From Triticum aestivum (taxonomy: Eukaryota > Streptophyta > Magnoliopsida > Poales > Poaceae), in assembly GCF_018294505.1 (NCBI RefSeq), contig NC_057811.1:401358491-401422490 (forward strand): a DNA stretch of 64,000 nucleotides, given 5' to 3'. A model generated the notes under the pieces. The model was not told where the DNA came from. It saw only the letters and a program-made list of their open reading frames with translations, and ran no database searches. Numbering within the stretch: the first letter of the stretch is position 1; the number at the start of each line of letters is the position of its first letter. This document shows positions 45,601-59,158 of this stretch, piece by piece. Both the position numbers and the translations under genes were made by a program.

Positions 45601-46877
45601 ATACAAAAATGACAAATCTCCAAGTTCTGCTAAGAACCAGCAGATAACAGCAACTAGCACTCTTGCACGAGAGATTTGGGCATCATGATGGCCTCTAATG
45701 AACATGGTGCAATTGAACAAAATGTAGAGCATCGCGAGACGAACAATTTGACATATTACACGGGCGAAACGAATCTATGTGGAGAGAGTTATGCAATGAT
45801 GAACAGGGATACTTATTGCGAAAAAATCACAGACTTCGGAATTTTCGGGGGGGGTTTCGGGAAAAGTCAACCTTCCTGTCGCTGGATCCAGATCGGGGCC
45901 GGCGTTCGAGCTCGCTCGCCGGAGCTAGGGCGGAGGAGGAGGTGGTGGCCGGCCGGAGGAGAGGCGACGTGCGGCGGCGGGGCCCGGCGAGGAAGGCGGG
46001 GAGCCGCGGCTGCGCAGGGCGGCGACGATGGCCGGCGGTGGCGGGGCACGCGGCGCACGGCGGCGGCCGGCGGTCGGAGGGCGGCGGCGCGGCAAGGCGA
46101 GGTGGCGGCGCGGCGCAGGAGGCGAGCGGGGGGAGGCGCGCGGCGGTGTACGGGCCAGCGGGCCCGCGGCAGGCTTCGGCGGGCCGGCGGGCGGGCGCGG
46201 CGTACGGCGCCACGTGGCAGCGCGCCACTGGTCCGGGGCGGCGGCGCGAATTGTCCGGCCGGCGGCGGACACGTCCGGCGCGGCGCGAGGAGCGGGTTAG
46301 GGCTTTGGACTGCGAAAATTTCGGGGGTCTCACATATTTATAGGTAGAGGGAGCTAGGAGGCTCCAAATGAGGCGCGGTTTTCGCCCACACGATCGTGAT
46401 CGAACGACCTAGAGCATGGAAGAGAGTTTGGTGGGCTTTGGGCTGGTTTTGAGAGGGGTTTTTCTGCAACACACAAATGGACTTTGCGGATGCCCGGTTA
46501 ACCGTTGGAGTACCAAACGACCTCCAAATGGAACGAAACTTGACCGGTGGTCTCCCGGTAGTATAACAAGGCCACTTGACAAGCCTCGGACCATTCCGAG
46601 AACGTTTGACGCCCGCTCACGAAAGAAAACAAGAGGGGTGCACAGGAGGAGATGGGAGCGCCGGATTGCAAAACGGACAACGGGGAAAATGCTCGGATGC
46701 ATGAGACGAACACGTATGCAAATGCAATGCACATGATGACATGATATGAAATGCAAGACATGAACAAAATGCAAAACGAAAAACAAAACCCGACCACGGA
46801 GGGAATATCATAACACAAAGCCGAAAATGGCAAGAGTTGGAGTTACAAATATGGAAAGTTACATGCGGGGTGTTACA
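42653..46877 (-). mobile_element. 4.2-kb solo LTR, Sukkula-LARD-like, TSD ATTTT
   Basis: Starts TGTAACGCCCACGATGCGGC and ends GGGGTGTTACA, with ATTTT duplicated at 42648-42652 and 46878-46882. TG...CA ends with a 5-bp TSD and no internal repeat of the termini indicate a single very long LTR. The terminus resembles the Sukkula large retrotransposon derivative (recall, unverified). On the minus strand a TATAAATA motif (46334-46341) precedes a very GC-rich leader (46310-45890), placing promoter and transcript direction. Long open frames at 45676-46347 come from this GC-rich leader and are not genes. Confidence 0.75.
46334..46341 (-). promoter_or_regulatory. Likely TATA box of the Sukkula-like LTR
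   Basis: TATAAATA on the minus strand, followed about 30 bp downstream by a GC-rich leader. It fits a U3/R boundary; not tested. Confidence 0.45.
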
Positions 46878-47798
46878 ATTTTCTACCGGAGAGTCAAGAC
46901 GAAAACGTGTGCCAACCCATATGCATAAGTTCACAATGTTACGGAACCCGCAAGTTGATCACCAAAACATACATCAAATAGATCACGTGAATATCCCATT
47001 GTCACCACAGATAAGCACGCAAGACATACATCAAGTGTTCTCAAATCCTTAAAGACTCAATCCGATAAGATAACTTCAAAGGGAAAACTCAATGCATCAC
47101 AAGAGAGTAGAGGGGGAGAAACATCATAAGATCCAACTATAATAGCAAAACTCACGATACATCAAGATCGTGCCAAATCAAGAACACGAGAGAGAGAGAG
47201 ATCAAACACATAGCTACTGGTACATACCCTCAGCCCCGAGGGTCAACTACTCCCTCCTCGTCATGGAGAGCATTGGGATGATGAAGATGGCCACTGGTGA
47301 GGGATCCCCCTTCCGGCAGGGTGCCAGAACAGGGTCCCGATTGGTTTTTGGTGGCTACAGAGGCTTACGGCGGCGGAACTCCCGATCTAGGTTATGTTCT
47401 GGAAGTTTGGGTATATATAAGAGGTTTTGGCGTCGGGAACAAGTCAGGGGGGTCTCCGAGGCGGCCACGAGGTAGGGGGCGCGCCCAGGGGGTTAGGGCG
47501 CGCCCCCCACCCTCGTGGGTGCCTCGGGACTCTTCTGGCCCATCTCCGATACTCCGTGGGCTTCTTTTGGTCCATAAAAAATCCACAAAAATTGGCAGGT
47601 CAATAGGACTCCGTTTGGTATTCCTTTTCTGCGATACTCAAAAACAAGGAAAAAATAGAAACTGGCACTGGGCTCTAGGTTAATAGGTTAGTCCCAAAAA
47701 TCATATAAAATAGCATATAAATGCACATAAAACATCCTAGATGGATAATATAATAGCATGGAACAATCAAAAATTATAGATACATTGGAGACGTATCA

Positions 47799-50700
47799 AG
47801 CATCCCCAAGCTTAATTCCTACTCGTCCTCGAGTAGGTAAATGATAAAAACAAAATTTTTTATGTGGAATGCTACCTAACATAATTTTCAATGTAATCTT
47901 CTTTATTATGGCAAGAATATTCGGATCCATAAGATTCAAGACAAAAGTTTAATATTGACAAAAAAATAATTATACTTCAAGCATACTAACCAAGCAATTA
48001 TGACTTCTCAAAATAACATAGCCAAAGAAAGCTCATCCCTACAAATTCATATAGTTTGGCCATGCTTCATTTTCGTCACACAAAATGCTCCCATCATGCA
48101 CAACCCCGATGACAAGCCAAGCAATTGTTTCATACTTTACTATTCTCAAACTTTTTCAACTTTCATGCAATACATGAGCGTGAGCCATGGACATAGCACT
48201 ATGGGTGGAATAGAATATAATGATGGAGGTTGTGTGGAGAAGACAAAAAGGGAGAAAGTCTCACATCGACGCGGCTAAACAACGGGCTATGGAGATGCCC
48301 ATCAATTGATGTCAATGTGAGGAGTAGGGACAGCCATGCAATGGATGCACTAGAGCTATAAATGTATGAAAGCTCAACAAAAGAAACTAAGTGGGTGTGC
48401 ATCCAACTTGCTTGCTTACGAAGACCTAGGGCATTTGAGGAAGCCCATTGTTGGAATATACAAGCCATGTTCTATAATGAAAAATTCCCACTAGTATATG
48501 AAAGTGACAATATAAGAAACTCTCTATCATGAAGATCATGGTGCTACTTTGAAGCACAAGTGTGGAAAAAGGATAGTAGCATTGTCCCTTCTGGGCCTTT
48601 CTTTTTATTTGGCCTTTCTCTCTTTTTCTTTTTTTATTTGGCCTTTCTTTTTTTGGCCTTTCTCTCTTTTTTTCTTTTTTTCGGGACAATGCTCTAATAA
48701 TGATGATCATCACACTTCTATTCATTTACAACTCAAAGATTACAACTCGATACTAGAACAAAGTATGACCCTATATGAATGCCTCCGGCGGTGTACCGGG
48801 ATGGGCAATGAAAAAAGAGTGACATGTATGAAATTATGCATGGTGGCCTTGCCACAAATACGATGTCAACTACATGATCATGGAAGGCAATATGACAATG
48901 ATGAAGTGTGTCATAATAAACGGAACGGTGGAAAGTTGCATGGCAATATATCTCGGAATGGCTATGGAAATGCCATAATAGGTAGGTATGGTGGCTGTTT
49001 TGAGGAAGATATAAGGAGGTTTATGTGTGATAGAGCATATCATATCACGGGGTTTGGATGCACTGGCAAACTTTGCACCAACTCTCAAGGTGAGAAAGGG
49101 CAGTGCACGGTACCGAAGAGGCTAGCAATGATGGAAGGGTGAGAGTGCGTATAATCCATGGACTCAGCATTAGTCATAAAGAACTCACATACTTATTGCA
49201 AAAATCTACAAGTCATCAAAAACCAAGCACTACGCGCATGCTCCTAGGGGAATAGATTGGTAGGAAAAGACCATCGCTCGTCCCCGACCGCCACTCATAA
49301 GAAGGACAATCAAAGAAACACCTCATGCTTCAAATTTGTCACACAACGTTTACCATACGTGCATGCTACGGGACTTGCAAACCTCAACATAAGTATTTCT
49401 CAATTCCACAATTACTCAACTAGCACGACTCTAATATCACCATCTTCATATCTCAAAACAATCATCAAGTATCAAACTTCTCATAGTATTCAATGCGCTT
49501 TATATGAAAGTTTTTATTATACCCATCTTGGATGCCTATCATATTAGGACTAGTTTCATAACCAAAGCAAAATACCATGCTGTTTAGGACTCTCAATATA
49601 ATATAAGTGAAGCATGAGAGTTCATCTATTTCTTCAAAATAAAACCACCACCGTGCTCTAAAAGGATATAAGTGAAGCACTAGAGCAAATGACAAACTAC
49701 TCCGAAAGATATAAATGAAGATCAATGAGTAGTTGAATAATTATGTAACTATGTGAAGACTCTCTAACATTTAAGAATTTCAGATCTTGGTATTTTATTC
49801 AAACAGCAAGCAAAACAAAAGAAAATAAAATGATGCTCCAAGCAAAACACATATCATGTGGTGAATAAAAATATAGCTCCAAGTAAAGTTACCGATGAAC
49901 GAAGACGAAGGAGGGGATGCCATCCGGGGCATCCCCAAGCTTAGGCTCTTGGTTGTCCTTGAATATTACCTTGGGATTCCTTGGGAATCCCCAATCTTAG
50001 GCTCTTGCCACTCCTTATTCCATAGTCCATCGAATCTTTACCCAAAACTTGAAAACTTCACAACACAAAACTTAACAGAAAACTCGTAAGCTCCGTTAGT
50101 ATAAGAAAATAAAACCACCACTTTTGGTACTGTTGTGAACTCATTATTTATTTATATTGGTGTAATATCTACTTTACTCCAACTTCTCTATGGTTCATAC
50201 CCCCCGATACTACTCATAGATTCATCAAAATAAGCAAACAACACAATGAAAACAGAATCTGTCAAAAACAGAACAGTCTATAGTAATCTGTATCAAACGT
50301 ATACTTCTGGAACTCCAAAATTCTGAAATAAATTGGTGGACCTGAGGAATTTGTCTATTAATCATATGCAAAAAGAATCAACCTAAAATCACTCTCCAGT
50401 AAAACATGGCAGCTGATCTCGTGAGCGCTAAAGTTTCTGTTTTTTACAGCAAGATCACAAAGACTTCACCCAAGTCTTCCCAAAGGTTCTACTTGGCACA
50501 AACACTAATTAAAACATAAAAACACATCTAAACAGAGGCTAGATGAATTATTTATTACTAAACAGGAACAAAAAGCAAGGAACAAAAATAAAATTGGGTT
50601 GCCTCCCAACAAGCGCTAACGCTTAACGCCCCTAGCTAGGCATGATGATTTCAATGATGCTCACATAAAAGATAAGAATTGAAACATAAAGAGAGAATCA

Positions 50701-50817
50701 TGAAGAATATGACTAGCACATTTAAGTCTAACCCACTTCCTATGCATAGGGATTTTTGAGCAAACAACTTATGGGAACAATAATCAACCAGCATTGGAAG
50801 GCAAAACAAGCATAACT
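47799..50817 (-). other. B 3' internal non-coding region
   Basis: Begins (minus-strand end) with the polypurine tract and shows extensive similarity to the 3' halves of A1 and A2. Examples are the AGAGAGTCTCC/GGAACTTGGC blocks and CATCCCC-AAGCTTAGGC near 49940. No ORF with domain support. Confidence 0.75.
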
Positions 50818-51632
50818 TCAAAACTTTAAGCACATAGAGAGGAAACTTGATATTATTGCAATTCCTACAAGCATATATTCCTCCCTCATAATAAATTTCA
50901 GTAGCATCATGAATGAATTCAACAATATAACTATCACATAAAGCATTCTTTTTGCATGATCTACAAGCATAGAATTTTTATTACTCTCCACATAAGCAAA
51001 TTTCTTCTCATGAATAGTAGTGGGAGCAAACTCAACAAAATAACTATCATGTGAAGCATAATCCAATTGAAAACTAAAATCATGATGACAAGTTTCATGG
51101 TTATAATTATTCTTTATAGCATACATGTCATCACAATAATCATCATAGATAGCAACTTTATTCTCATAATCAATTGGAACCTCTTCCGAAATAGTGGATT
51201 CATCACTAAATAAAGTCATGACCTCTCCAAATCCACTTTCATAATTATCACAATAAGATTCAACACCCTCCAAAATAGTGGGATAATTACTTCCTAAAGT
51301 TGACACTCTTCCAAACCCATTTCATCAATATAATCATCATAAATAGGAGGCATGCTATCATCATAATAAATTTGCTCATCAAAACTTGGGGGACAAAACA
51401 TATCATCTTCATCAAACATAGCATCCCCAAGCTTGTGGCTTTGCATATCATTAGCATCATGGGTATTCAAAGAATTCATACTAACAACATTGCAATCATG
51501 CTCATCATTCACATATTTTATGCCAAGCATTCTATGTAATTCTTCTTCTAGTACTTGAGCATAATTTTCCTTCCCATCATTTTCACGAAAGACATTAAAA
51601 AGATGAAGCATATGAGGCAACCTTAATTCCAT
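50818..51632 (-). pseudogene. B-specific acidic ORF, frameshifted, function unknown
   Basis: Starts at ATG 51632 (MELRLPHMLHLFNVFREND). The first frame ends at 51294; a shift near 51300 moves the reading into the next frame, which stays open to 50818. The product is rich in Asp, Glu and Tyr, with Asp-Tyr repeats (IYDDYIDEM, IYDDYCDDMY), and has no capsid, protease or zinc knuckle. It occupies the gag position next to the PBS. Unrecognised; perhaps a family-specific gag replacement. Confidence 0.6.
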
Positions 51633-51730
51633 TTTTTTGTAGTTTTATTTTATAGAATAAACTAGTGATAAAACAAGAAACAAAAAGATTCGATTGCAAG
51701 ATCTAAAGATATACCTTCAAGCACTCATCT

Positions 51731-51817
51731 GCCCGGCAACGGCGCCAGAAACTGCTTAGTTGACGGGGCGTTAGTGCCGCTTACCTAGCCTCCCCGACAA
51801 CGGCGCCAGAAACTGCT
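51731..51817 (-). other. Duplicated primer-binding sites of B
   Basis: On the minus strand AGCAGTTTCTGGCGCCGTTG occurs directly at the LTR end (51817 downward) and again 61 bp further in (51756 downward). Both resemble the tRNA-Asp-type PBS. The intervening spacer is unrelated. Confidence 0.8.
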
Positions 51818-52526
51818 TGATGTCTACTACGCAACCTTCTTCTTGTATACGTTGTTGGGCCTCCAAGTGCAGAGGTTTGTAGGACAGTAGCAAATTTCTC
51901 TCAAGTGGATGACCTAAGATTTATCAATCCGTGGGAGGCGTAGGTTGAAGATGGTCTCTCTCAAACAACCCTGCAACCAAATGACAAAGAGTCTCTTGTG
52001 TCCCCAACACACCCAATACAATGGTAAATTGTATAGGTGCACTAGTTCGGCGAAGAGATGGTGATACAAGTGCAATATAGATGGTAGATATAGGTTTTTG
52101 TAATATGAAAATATAAAAACAGCAAGGTAACTAATGGTGAAAGTGAGCACAGATGGTATTGCAATGCGTTGAAACAAGGCCTAGGGTTCATACTTTCACT
52201 AGTGCAAGTTCTCTCAACAATAATAACATAATTGGATCATATAAATATCCCTCAACATGCAACAAAGAGTCACTCCAAAGTCACTAATAGCGGAGAACAA
52301 ACGAAGAGATTATTGTAGGGTACGAAACCACCTCAAAGTTATTCTTTCTGATCAATCTATTCAAGAGTCCGTAGTAAAATAACACGAAGCTATTCTTTCC
52401 GTTCGATCTATCATAGAGTTCGTACTAGAATAACACCTTAAGATGCAAATCAACCAAAACCCTAATGTCACCTAGATACTCCAATGTCACCTCAAGTATC
52501 CGTGGATATGATTATACGATATGCAT

Positions 52527-54113
52527 TGATACGTCTCCAATGTGTCTATAATTTTTGATTGTTCCATGCTATTATATATTCTGTTTTGGATGTTTAATGG
52601 GCTTATTTATACACTTTTATATTATTTTTGGGACTAACCTATTAACCGGAGGCCCAGCCCAAATTGTTGTTTCTTTTGCCTATTTCAGAGTTTCATAGAA
52701 AAAGAATATCAAACGGAGTCCAAACGGAATGAAACCTTTGGGAACGTGATTTTTGGAACAAACGTGATCCAGAGGACTTGGAGTGGACGTCAAGTAACAG
52801 ACGAGGAGAGCACGAGGTAGGGGGCGCGCCTACCCCCCCCAGGCGCGCCCTCCACCCTCGTGGGCCCCTCGTGGCTCCACCGACCTACTTCTTCCTCCTA
52901 CATATACCTACGTACCCCCAAACCATCAGGGGCATCCACGAAAACCTAATTCCACCGCCGCAACCTTCTGTACCCGTGAGATCCCATCTTGGGGCCTTTT
53001 CCGGCGTCCTGCTGGAGGAGGCATTGATCACGGAGGGCTTCTACATCAACACCATAGCCTCTCCGATGATGTGTGAGTAGTTTACCTCAGACCTTCGGTT
53101 CCATAGTTACTAGCTAGATGGCTTCTTCTCTCTCTTTGGATCTCAATACAAAGTTCTCCTCGATTCTCTTGGAGATCTATTCGATGTAATCTTATTTTGC
53201 GCTGTGTTTGTTGGGATCGATGAATTGTGGGTTTATGATCAAGATTATCTATGAACAATATTTGAATCTTCTCTGAATTCTTTTATGTATGATTGGTTAT
53301 CTTTGCAAGTCTCTTCGAATTATCAGTTTGGTTTGGCCTACTAGATTGATCTTTCTTGCAATGGGAGAAGTGCTTAGCTTTGGGTTCAATCTTGCGGTGT
53401 CCTTTCCTAGTGACAGCAGGGGCAGCAAGGCACGTATTGTATTGTTGCCATCGAGGATAACAAGATGGGGTTTATATCATATTGCATGAGTTTATCCCTC
53501 TACATCATGTCATCTTGCTTAAAGCATTACTCTGTTCTTATGAACTTAATACTCTAGATGCATGCTGGATAGCGGTCGATGTGTGGAGTAATAGTAGTAG
53601 ATGCAGGCAGGAGTCGGTCTACTTGTCACGGACGTGATGCCTATATACATGATCATACCTAGATATTCTCATAACTATGCTCAATTCTATCAATTGCTCG
53701 ACAGTAATTTGTTCACCCACCGTAATACTTATGCTCTTGAGAGAAGCCACTAGTGAAACCTATGGCCCCCGGGTCTATTCTCCATAATATTAGTCTTCCA
53801 ACACTTAGTTATTTCTATTGCCTTTCATTTTACTTTGCATCTTTATTTCTCTTTATCATAAAAATACCAAAAATAATATCTTATCATATCTATCAGATCT
53901 CACTGTCGTAAGTGACCGTGAAGGGACTGACAACCCCTTTATCGTGTTGGTTGCGAGGTTCTTATTTGTTTGTGTAGGTGCGCGGGACTTGAGCGTGGTC
54001 TCCTACTGGATTGATACCTTGGTTCTCAAAAACTGAGGGAAATACTTACGCTAATTTACTGCATCACCCTGTCCTCTTCAAGGGAAAACCAACACAGTGC
54101 TCAAGAGGTAGCA
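52527..54113 (+). repeat. 5' LTR of A2
   Basis: Runs from TGATACGTCTCCAATG to CTCAAGAGGTAGCA. Same family as A1. Confidence 0.93.
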
Positions 54114-54124
54114 AGAACGATTTC

Positions 54125-54142
54125 TGGCGCCGTTGCCGGGGA
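54125..54142 (+). other. Primer-binding site of A2
   Basis: TGGCGCCGTTGCCGGGGA, 11 bp after the LTR; an Athila-type tRNA-Asp match. Single copy, unlike A1 and B. Confidence 0.85.
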
Positions 54143-54333
54143 GTCTACGCAAAAGTCAACATACCAAGTACCCATCACAAACCCTTATCCCTCGCATTAC
54201 ATTATTTGCCATTTGGCTCTCGTTTTCCTCTCCCCCACTTCACCCTTGCCGTTTTATTCGCCCTCTCTTTTCCATTCGCTTCGTTTTCGCTTGCTTCTTG
54301 TTTGCTCGTGTGTTGGATTGCTTGCTTGTCACG

Positions 54334-55599
54334 ATGGCTCAAGATAATACTAAATTGTGTGACTTTACCAATACCAACAACAATGATTTTCTTAGCACTC
54401 CGGTTGCTCCTCTTACCGATACTGAATCTTGTGAGATTAATGCTGCTTTGTTGAATCTTGTCATGAAAGATCAATTCGCCGGCCTTCCTAGTGAAGATGC
54501 CACTACCCATCTAAATAGCTTCGTTGATTTGTGTGATATGCAAAAGAAGAAAGATGTGGACGATGATATTGTTAAATTGAAGCTATTTCCTTTTTCGCTT
54601 AGATATCGTGCTAAAGCTAGGTTTTCGTCTTTGCCTAAAAATAGTATTGATTCTTGGAATAAGTGCAAAGATGCTTTTATCTCTAAGTATTTTCCTCCCG
54701 CTAAGATTATCTTTCTTAGAAACGATATTATGAATTTTAAGCAACTTGATCATGAACATGTTGCACAAACTTGGGAGAGAATGAAATTAATGATACGTAA
54801 TTGCCCTACTCATGGTTTGAATTTGTGGATGATTATACAAAAATTCTATGCCGGATTGAATTTTGCTTCTAGAAATCTTTTAGATTCGGCCGCGGGAGGC
54901 ACTTTTATGGAAATCACTTTAGGAGAAGCTACTAAACTCCTAGATAATATTATGGTTAATTATTCTCAATGGCACACCGAAAGATCTACTAATAAAAAGG
55001 TGCATGCGATAGAACAAATTAATGTTTTGAGTGGAAAGATGGATGAACTTATGAAATTATTTGCTAATAAGAGTGTTTCTTCTGATCCTAATGATATGCC
55101 TTTGTCTACTTTGATTGAGAATAATAATGAATCTATGGATGTGAATTTTGTTGGTAGGAATAATTTTGGTAACAACGCGTATAGAGGAAACTTTAATCCT
55201 AGGCCGTACCCTAGTAATTCCTCTAATAATTATGGTAATTCTTACAACAATTCTTATGGAAATTTTAATAAGTAGCCCTCTGATTTTGAGACTAGTGTTA
55301 AAGAATTTATGAATTCACAAAAGAATTTCAATGCTTTGCTTGAAGAAAAATTGCCTAAGATTGATGAATTGGCTAGGAACGTGGACAAAATTTCTCTTGA
55401 TGTTGATTCTTTGAAACTTAGATCTATTCCGCCTAAGCATGATATCAATGAGTCTCTTAAAGCCATGAGAATTTCCATTGATGAGTGCAAAGAAAGAACC
55501 GCTAGGATGCGTGCTAAGAAAGATTGCTTCGTGAAAGCATGCTCTTCTAATTTTTATGAGAATAAAGATGAAGATCTAAAAGTTATTGATGTGTTCTAA
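54334..55599 (+). pseudogene. A2 gag (Athila-type retrotransposon gag), interrupted
   Basis: Capsid protein of the virus-like particle. Start ATG 54334 (MAQDNTKLCDFTNTNN). The retrotransposon gag domain is recognisable by LKLFPFSLRYRAKARF, SWNKCKDAFISKYFPP, ETWERMK-type helices (here AQTWERMKLM) and FYAGLN. An Asn-rich tail follows (NSSNNYGNSYNNSYG). An in-frame TAG at 55273-55275 ends it at 313 residues. The same frame then stays open through a helical region to 55599, where a deletion relative to A1 removes about 85 bp and brings in a stop. Non-functional beyond gag unless the first stop is bypassed. Confidence 0.85.
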
Positions 55600-56334
55600 A
55601 AAATCGGAGTTTTTAGATCTTGATGCAAAAATTGGTAAAAGTGGATTGAAGAGGTCAAAACTTTAGATATCAATGAACCCACTATCTTGGATTTCAAGGA
55701 ATTTAATTATGATAATTGCTCTTTGATATATTGTATTTCCTTGTTGCAATCCGTGCTAAATTCTCCGCATGCTTATAGTCAAAATAAAGCTTTTACTAAA
55801 CATATCGTTGATGCTTTGATGCAATCTTATGAAGAAAAGCTTGAGTTGGAAGTTTCTATCCCTAGAAAACTTTAAGATGAGTGGGAACCTACTATTAAAA
55901 TTAAAATTACAGATCATGAATGCTATGCTTTGTGTGATTTGGGTGCTAGTGTTTCCACGATTCCAAAAACCTTGTGTGATTAGTTAGGTTTCCGTGAATT
56001 TGATGATTGCTCTTTAAACTTACACCTTGCGGATTCCACTATCAAGAAACCTATGGGAAGAATTAATGATGTTCTTATTGTTGCAAATAGGAATTATGTG
56101 CCCGTAGATTTTATTGTTCTTGATATAGATTGCAATCCTTCATGTCTTATTATTATTGGTAGACCTTTCCTTAGAACGATTGGTGCAATCATTGATATGA
56201 AGGAAGGAAATATTAGATTCCAATTTCCGTTAAGGAAAGGCATGGAACACTTCCCTAGAAAGAAAATTAAATTGCCGGATGAATCTATTATGAGAGCCAC
56301 TTATGGGTTGCCTACCAAAGATGGCAATACCTAG
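55600..56334 (+). pseudogene. A2 Athila-type protease region, broken
   Basis: Homologous to A1 20540-21280. It retains CDLGASVS and LGRPFL-like text (here IIGRPFLRT, so the Leu is changed). Stops at about 55873 and 55981, plus the upstream deletion, separate the open pieces at 55687-55875 and 56053-56334. Confidence 0.82.
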
Positions 56335-59158
56335 ATCTATCCGTGTTTTTATGCCTAGCTAGGGGCGTTAAACGATAGTGCTTGTTAGTTTTTTTACTTT
56401 TTGCTTCTGTTTAGAAATAAATATTTGATCTAGCCTCTGGTTGGATTTGTTCTTATGTTTCAATTAGTGTTTGTGCCAAGTCAAACCTATAGGATCTTCT
56501 TGGATGATAGTTATTTGATCTTGCTGAAAATTCCAGAAACTTCCTGTTCATGAAAACAATTGTTAAAAATCACCAGAACGTGATAAAATACTGATTCCAA
56601 TTGCAATAGGTCAATAAACAAATTATCTAGGCCTTACTATTTTGGTGGATTTTTCTGAGTTCCAGAAGTTTGCGTTAGTTACAGATTACTACAGACTTTT
56701 CTGTTTTTGACAGATTCTGTTTTTCGTGTGTTGTTTGCTTATTTTGATGAATCTATGGCTAGTAAAATAGTTTATAAACCATAGAGAAGTTGGAATACAG
56801 TAGGTTTAACACCAATATAAATAAAGAATGACTTCAATACAGTACCTTGAAGTGGTGTTTTGTTTTCTTTCGCTAACGGAGCTCACGAGATTTTCTGTTA
56901 AGTGTTGTGTTGTGAAGTTTTCAAGTTTTGGGTAAAGATTTGATGGAGTATGGAACAACGAGTGGCAAGAGCCTAAGCTTGGGGATGCCCATGGCACCCC
57001 AAGATAATCTAAGGACACCAAAAAGCCAAAGCTTGGGGATGCCCCGGAAGGCATCCCCTCTTTCGTCCTCATCAATCGGTAAATTTACTTGGAGCTATAT
57101 TTTTATTCACCACATGATATGTGTTTTGCTTGGAGCATCTTGTATGATTTGAGTCTTTATTTGTTAGTTTGCCACAATCATCCTTTCTGTACACACCTTT
57201 TGAGAGAGACACACATGATTCGGAATTTGTTATAATACTCTATGTGCTTCACTTATATCTTTTGAGTTATATAGTTTTTGCTCTAGTGCTTCACTTATAT
57301 CTTTTAGAGCACGGCGGTGGTTATATTTTTATAGAAATCACTAAACTCTCATGCTTCACTTATATTATTTTGAGAGTCTTAAACAGCATGGTAATTTGCT
57401 TTAATCGTGAAATTAATCTTCCATATTGAGTTCATTAAATATCATGAGAAGTTAGATACTTGATAAGTGTTTTGAGATATAAAGGTGGTAATATTAGAGT
57501 GTGCTAGTTGAGTAATTGTGAAATTGAGAAATACTTGTGTTAAAGTTGGCAAGTCCCATAGCATGCACGTATGGTAAAAGTTGTGTAACAATTTTGACAC
57601 ATAGGTGTTCTTTTATTGCTTTTCTTATGAGTGGCGGTCGGGGACGAGCGATGGTCTTTTCCTACCAATCTACCCCTCTAGGGGCATGCGTAGTAGTACT
57701 TTTCTTCGAGGGCTAATAAAATTTTGCAATAAGTATTTCGTTATGACTAATGTGAGTCCATGGATTATACGCACTCTCAACCTTCCACAATTTTCTAGCC
57801 TCTACGGTACCGCGCATTGCCCTTTCTCACATTGAGAGTTGGTGCAAACTTCGCCGGTGCATCCAAACCCCGTGATATGATACGCTCTATCACACATAAG
57901 CCTCCTTATATCTTCCTCAAAACATCCACCAGACCTACCTATTATGGCATTTCCATAGCCATTCCGAGATATATTGCCATGCAACTTTCCACCGTTCCGT
58001 TTATCATGACACTTTTCATCATTGTCATATTGCTTTGCATGATCATGTAGTTGACATCGTATTTTGTGGCAAAGCCACTATTCATAATTTTTTCATACAT
58101 GTCACTCTTTATTCATCGCATATCCCGGTACACCGCCGGAGGCATTCACATAGAGTCATATCTTGGTCTAAGTATTGAGTTATAATTGTTGAGTTGTAAG
58201 TAATAAAGGTGTGATGATCATCATTATTAGAGCATTGTCCCATGTGAGGAAAGGATGATGGAGACTATGATTCCCCCACAAGTCGGGATGAGATTCCGGA
58301 CTAAAAAAAGAGGCCAAAGAAAAAAGGGAGAAGGCCCAATAAAAAAAATACGAGAGAAAAAGAGAGAAGGGACAATGTTACTATCCTTTTCCACACTTGT
58401 TCTTGAAAGTAGCACCATGGTTTTCATAATAGAGAGTCTCCTATGTTGTCACTTTCATATACTAGTGGGAATTTTTCATTATAGAACTTGGCTTGTATAT
58501 TCCAATGACGGGCTTCCTCAAAATGCCCTAGGTCTTCGTGAGCAAGCAAGTTGGATGCACACCCACTTAGTTTATTTTGTTGAGCTTTCATATATTTATA
58601 GCTCTAGTGCATCCGTTCCATGGCAATCCCTACTCCTCTCATTGACATCAATTGATGGGCATCTCCATAGCCTATTGATTAGCCGCATCAATGTGAGATT
58701 TTCTACCTTTTTTGCCTTCTCTCATAACCCTCATCATTATACTTTACTCCACCCATAGTGCTATATCCATGGCTTGCGCTCATGTATTGCGTAAGAGTTG
58801 AAAAGGCTGAAGCGCGTTAAAAGTATGAACCAATTGCTCGGCTTGTCATCGGGGTTATGCATGATGAGAACGTTTGTGTGACAGTATTGAAACATAGCCT
58901 AACTATATGATTTTGTAGGGATAAGCTTTCTTTGGCTGTGTTATTTTGATAAGACATAATTGCTTGGTTAGCATGTTCGAAGTATTATTGTTTTTATGTC
59001 AAGATTAAACTTTTATCTTGAATCTTTCGGACCTAGATATTCATGCCACAATAAAAATATTTACATTGAGAATTATGCTAAGAAGCATTCCACATCCAAA
59101 ATTCTGTTTTTATCATTTACCTACTCGAGGACGAGCAGGAATTAAGCTTGGGGATGCT
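56335..59158 (+). other. A2 3' internal non-coding region
   Basis: 2.8 kb, homologous to A1 21281-24080. No pol. It contains AGCTTGGGGATGCCC motifs near 56979 and 57033 that mimic the polypurine tract. Short ORFs recur in A1 and B but carry no domains. Confidence 0.75.

Larger units (their letters stand above)
41881..47798 (-). repeat. 3' LTR of B, split by the Sukkula-like insertion
   Basis: Real LTR pieces are 41881-42652 and 46883-47798. Net length is 1,688 bp after removing 42653-46877 and one TSD copy. It ends (plus-strand reading) in GAGACGTATCA. Confidence 0.92.

Noticed and set aside
45676..46347. Long Arg/Gly/Ala-rich ORFs on both strands
   Set aside because: By-product of the extremely GC-rich leader of the Sukkula-like LTR; several frames are open at once and there is no family resemblance.
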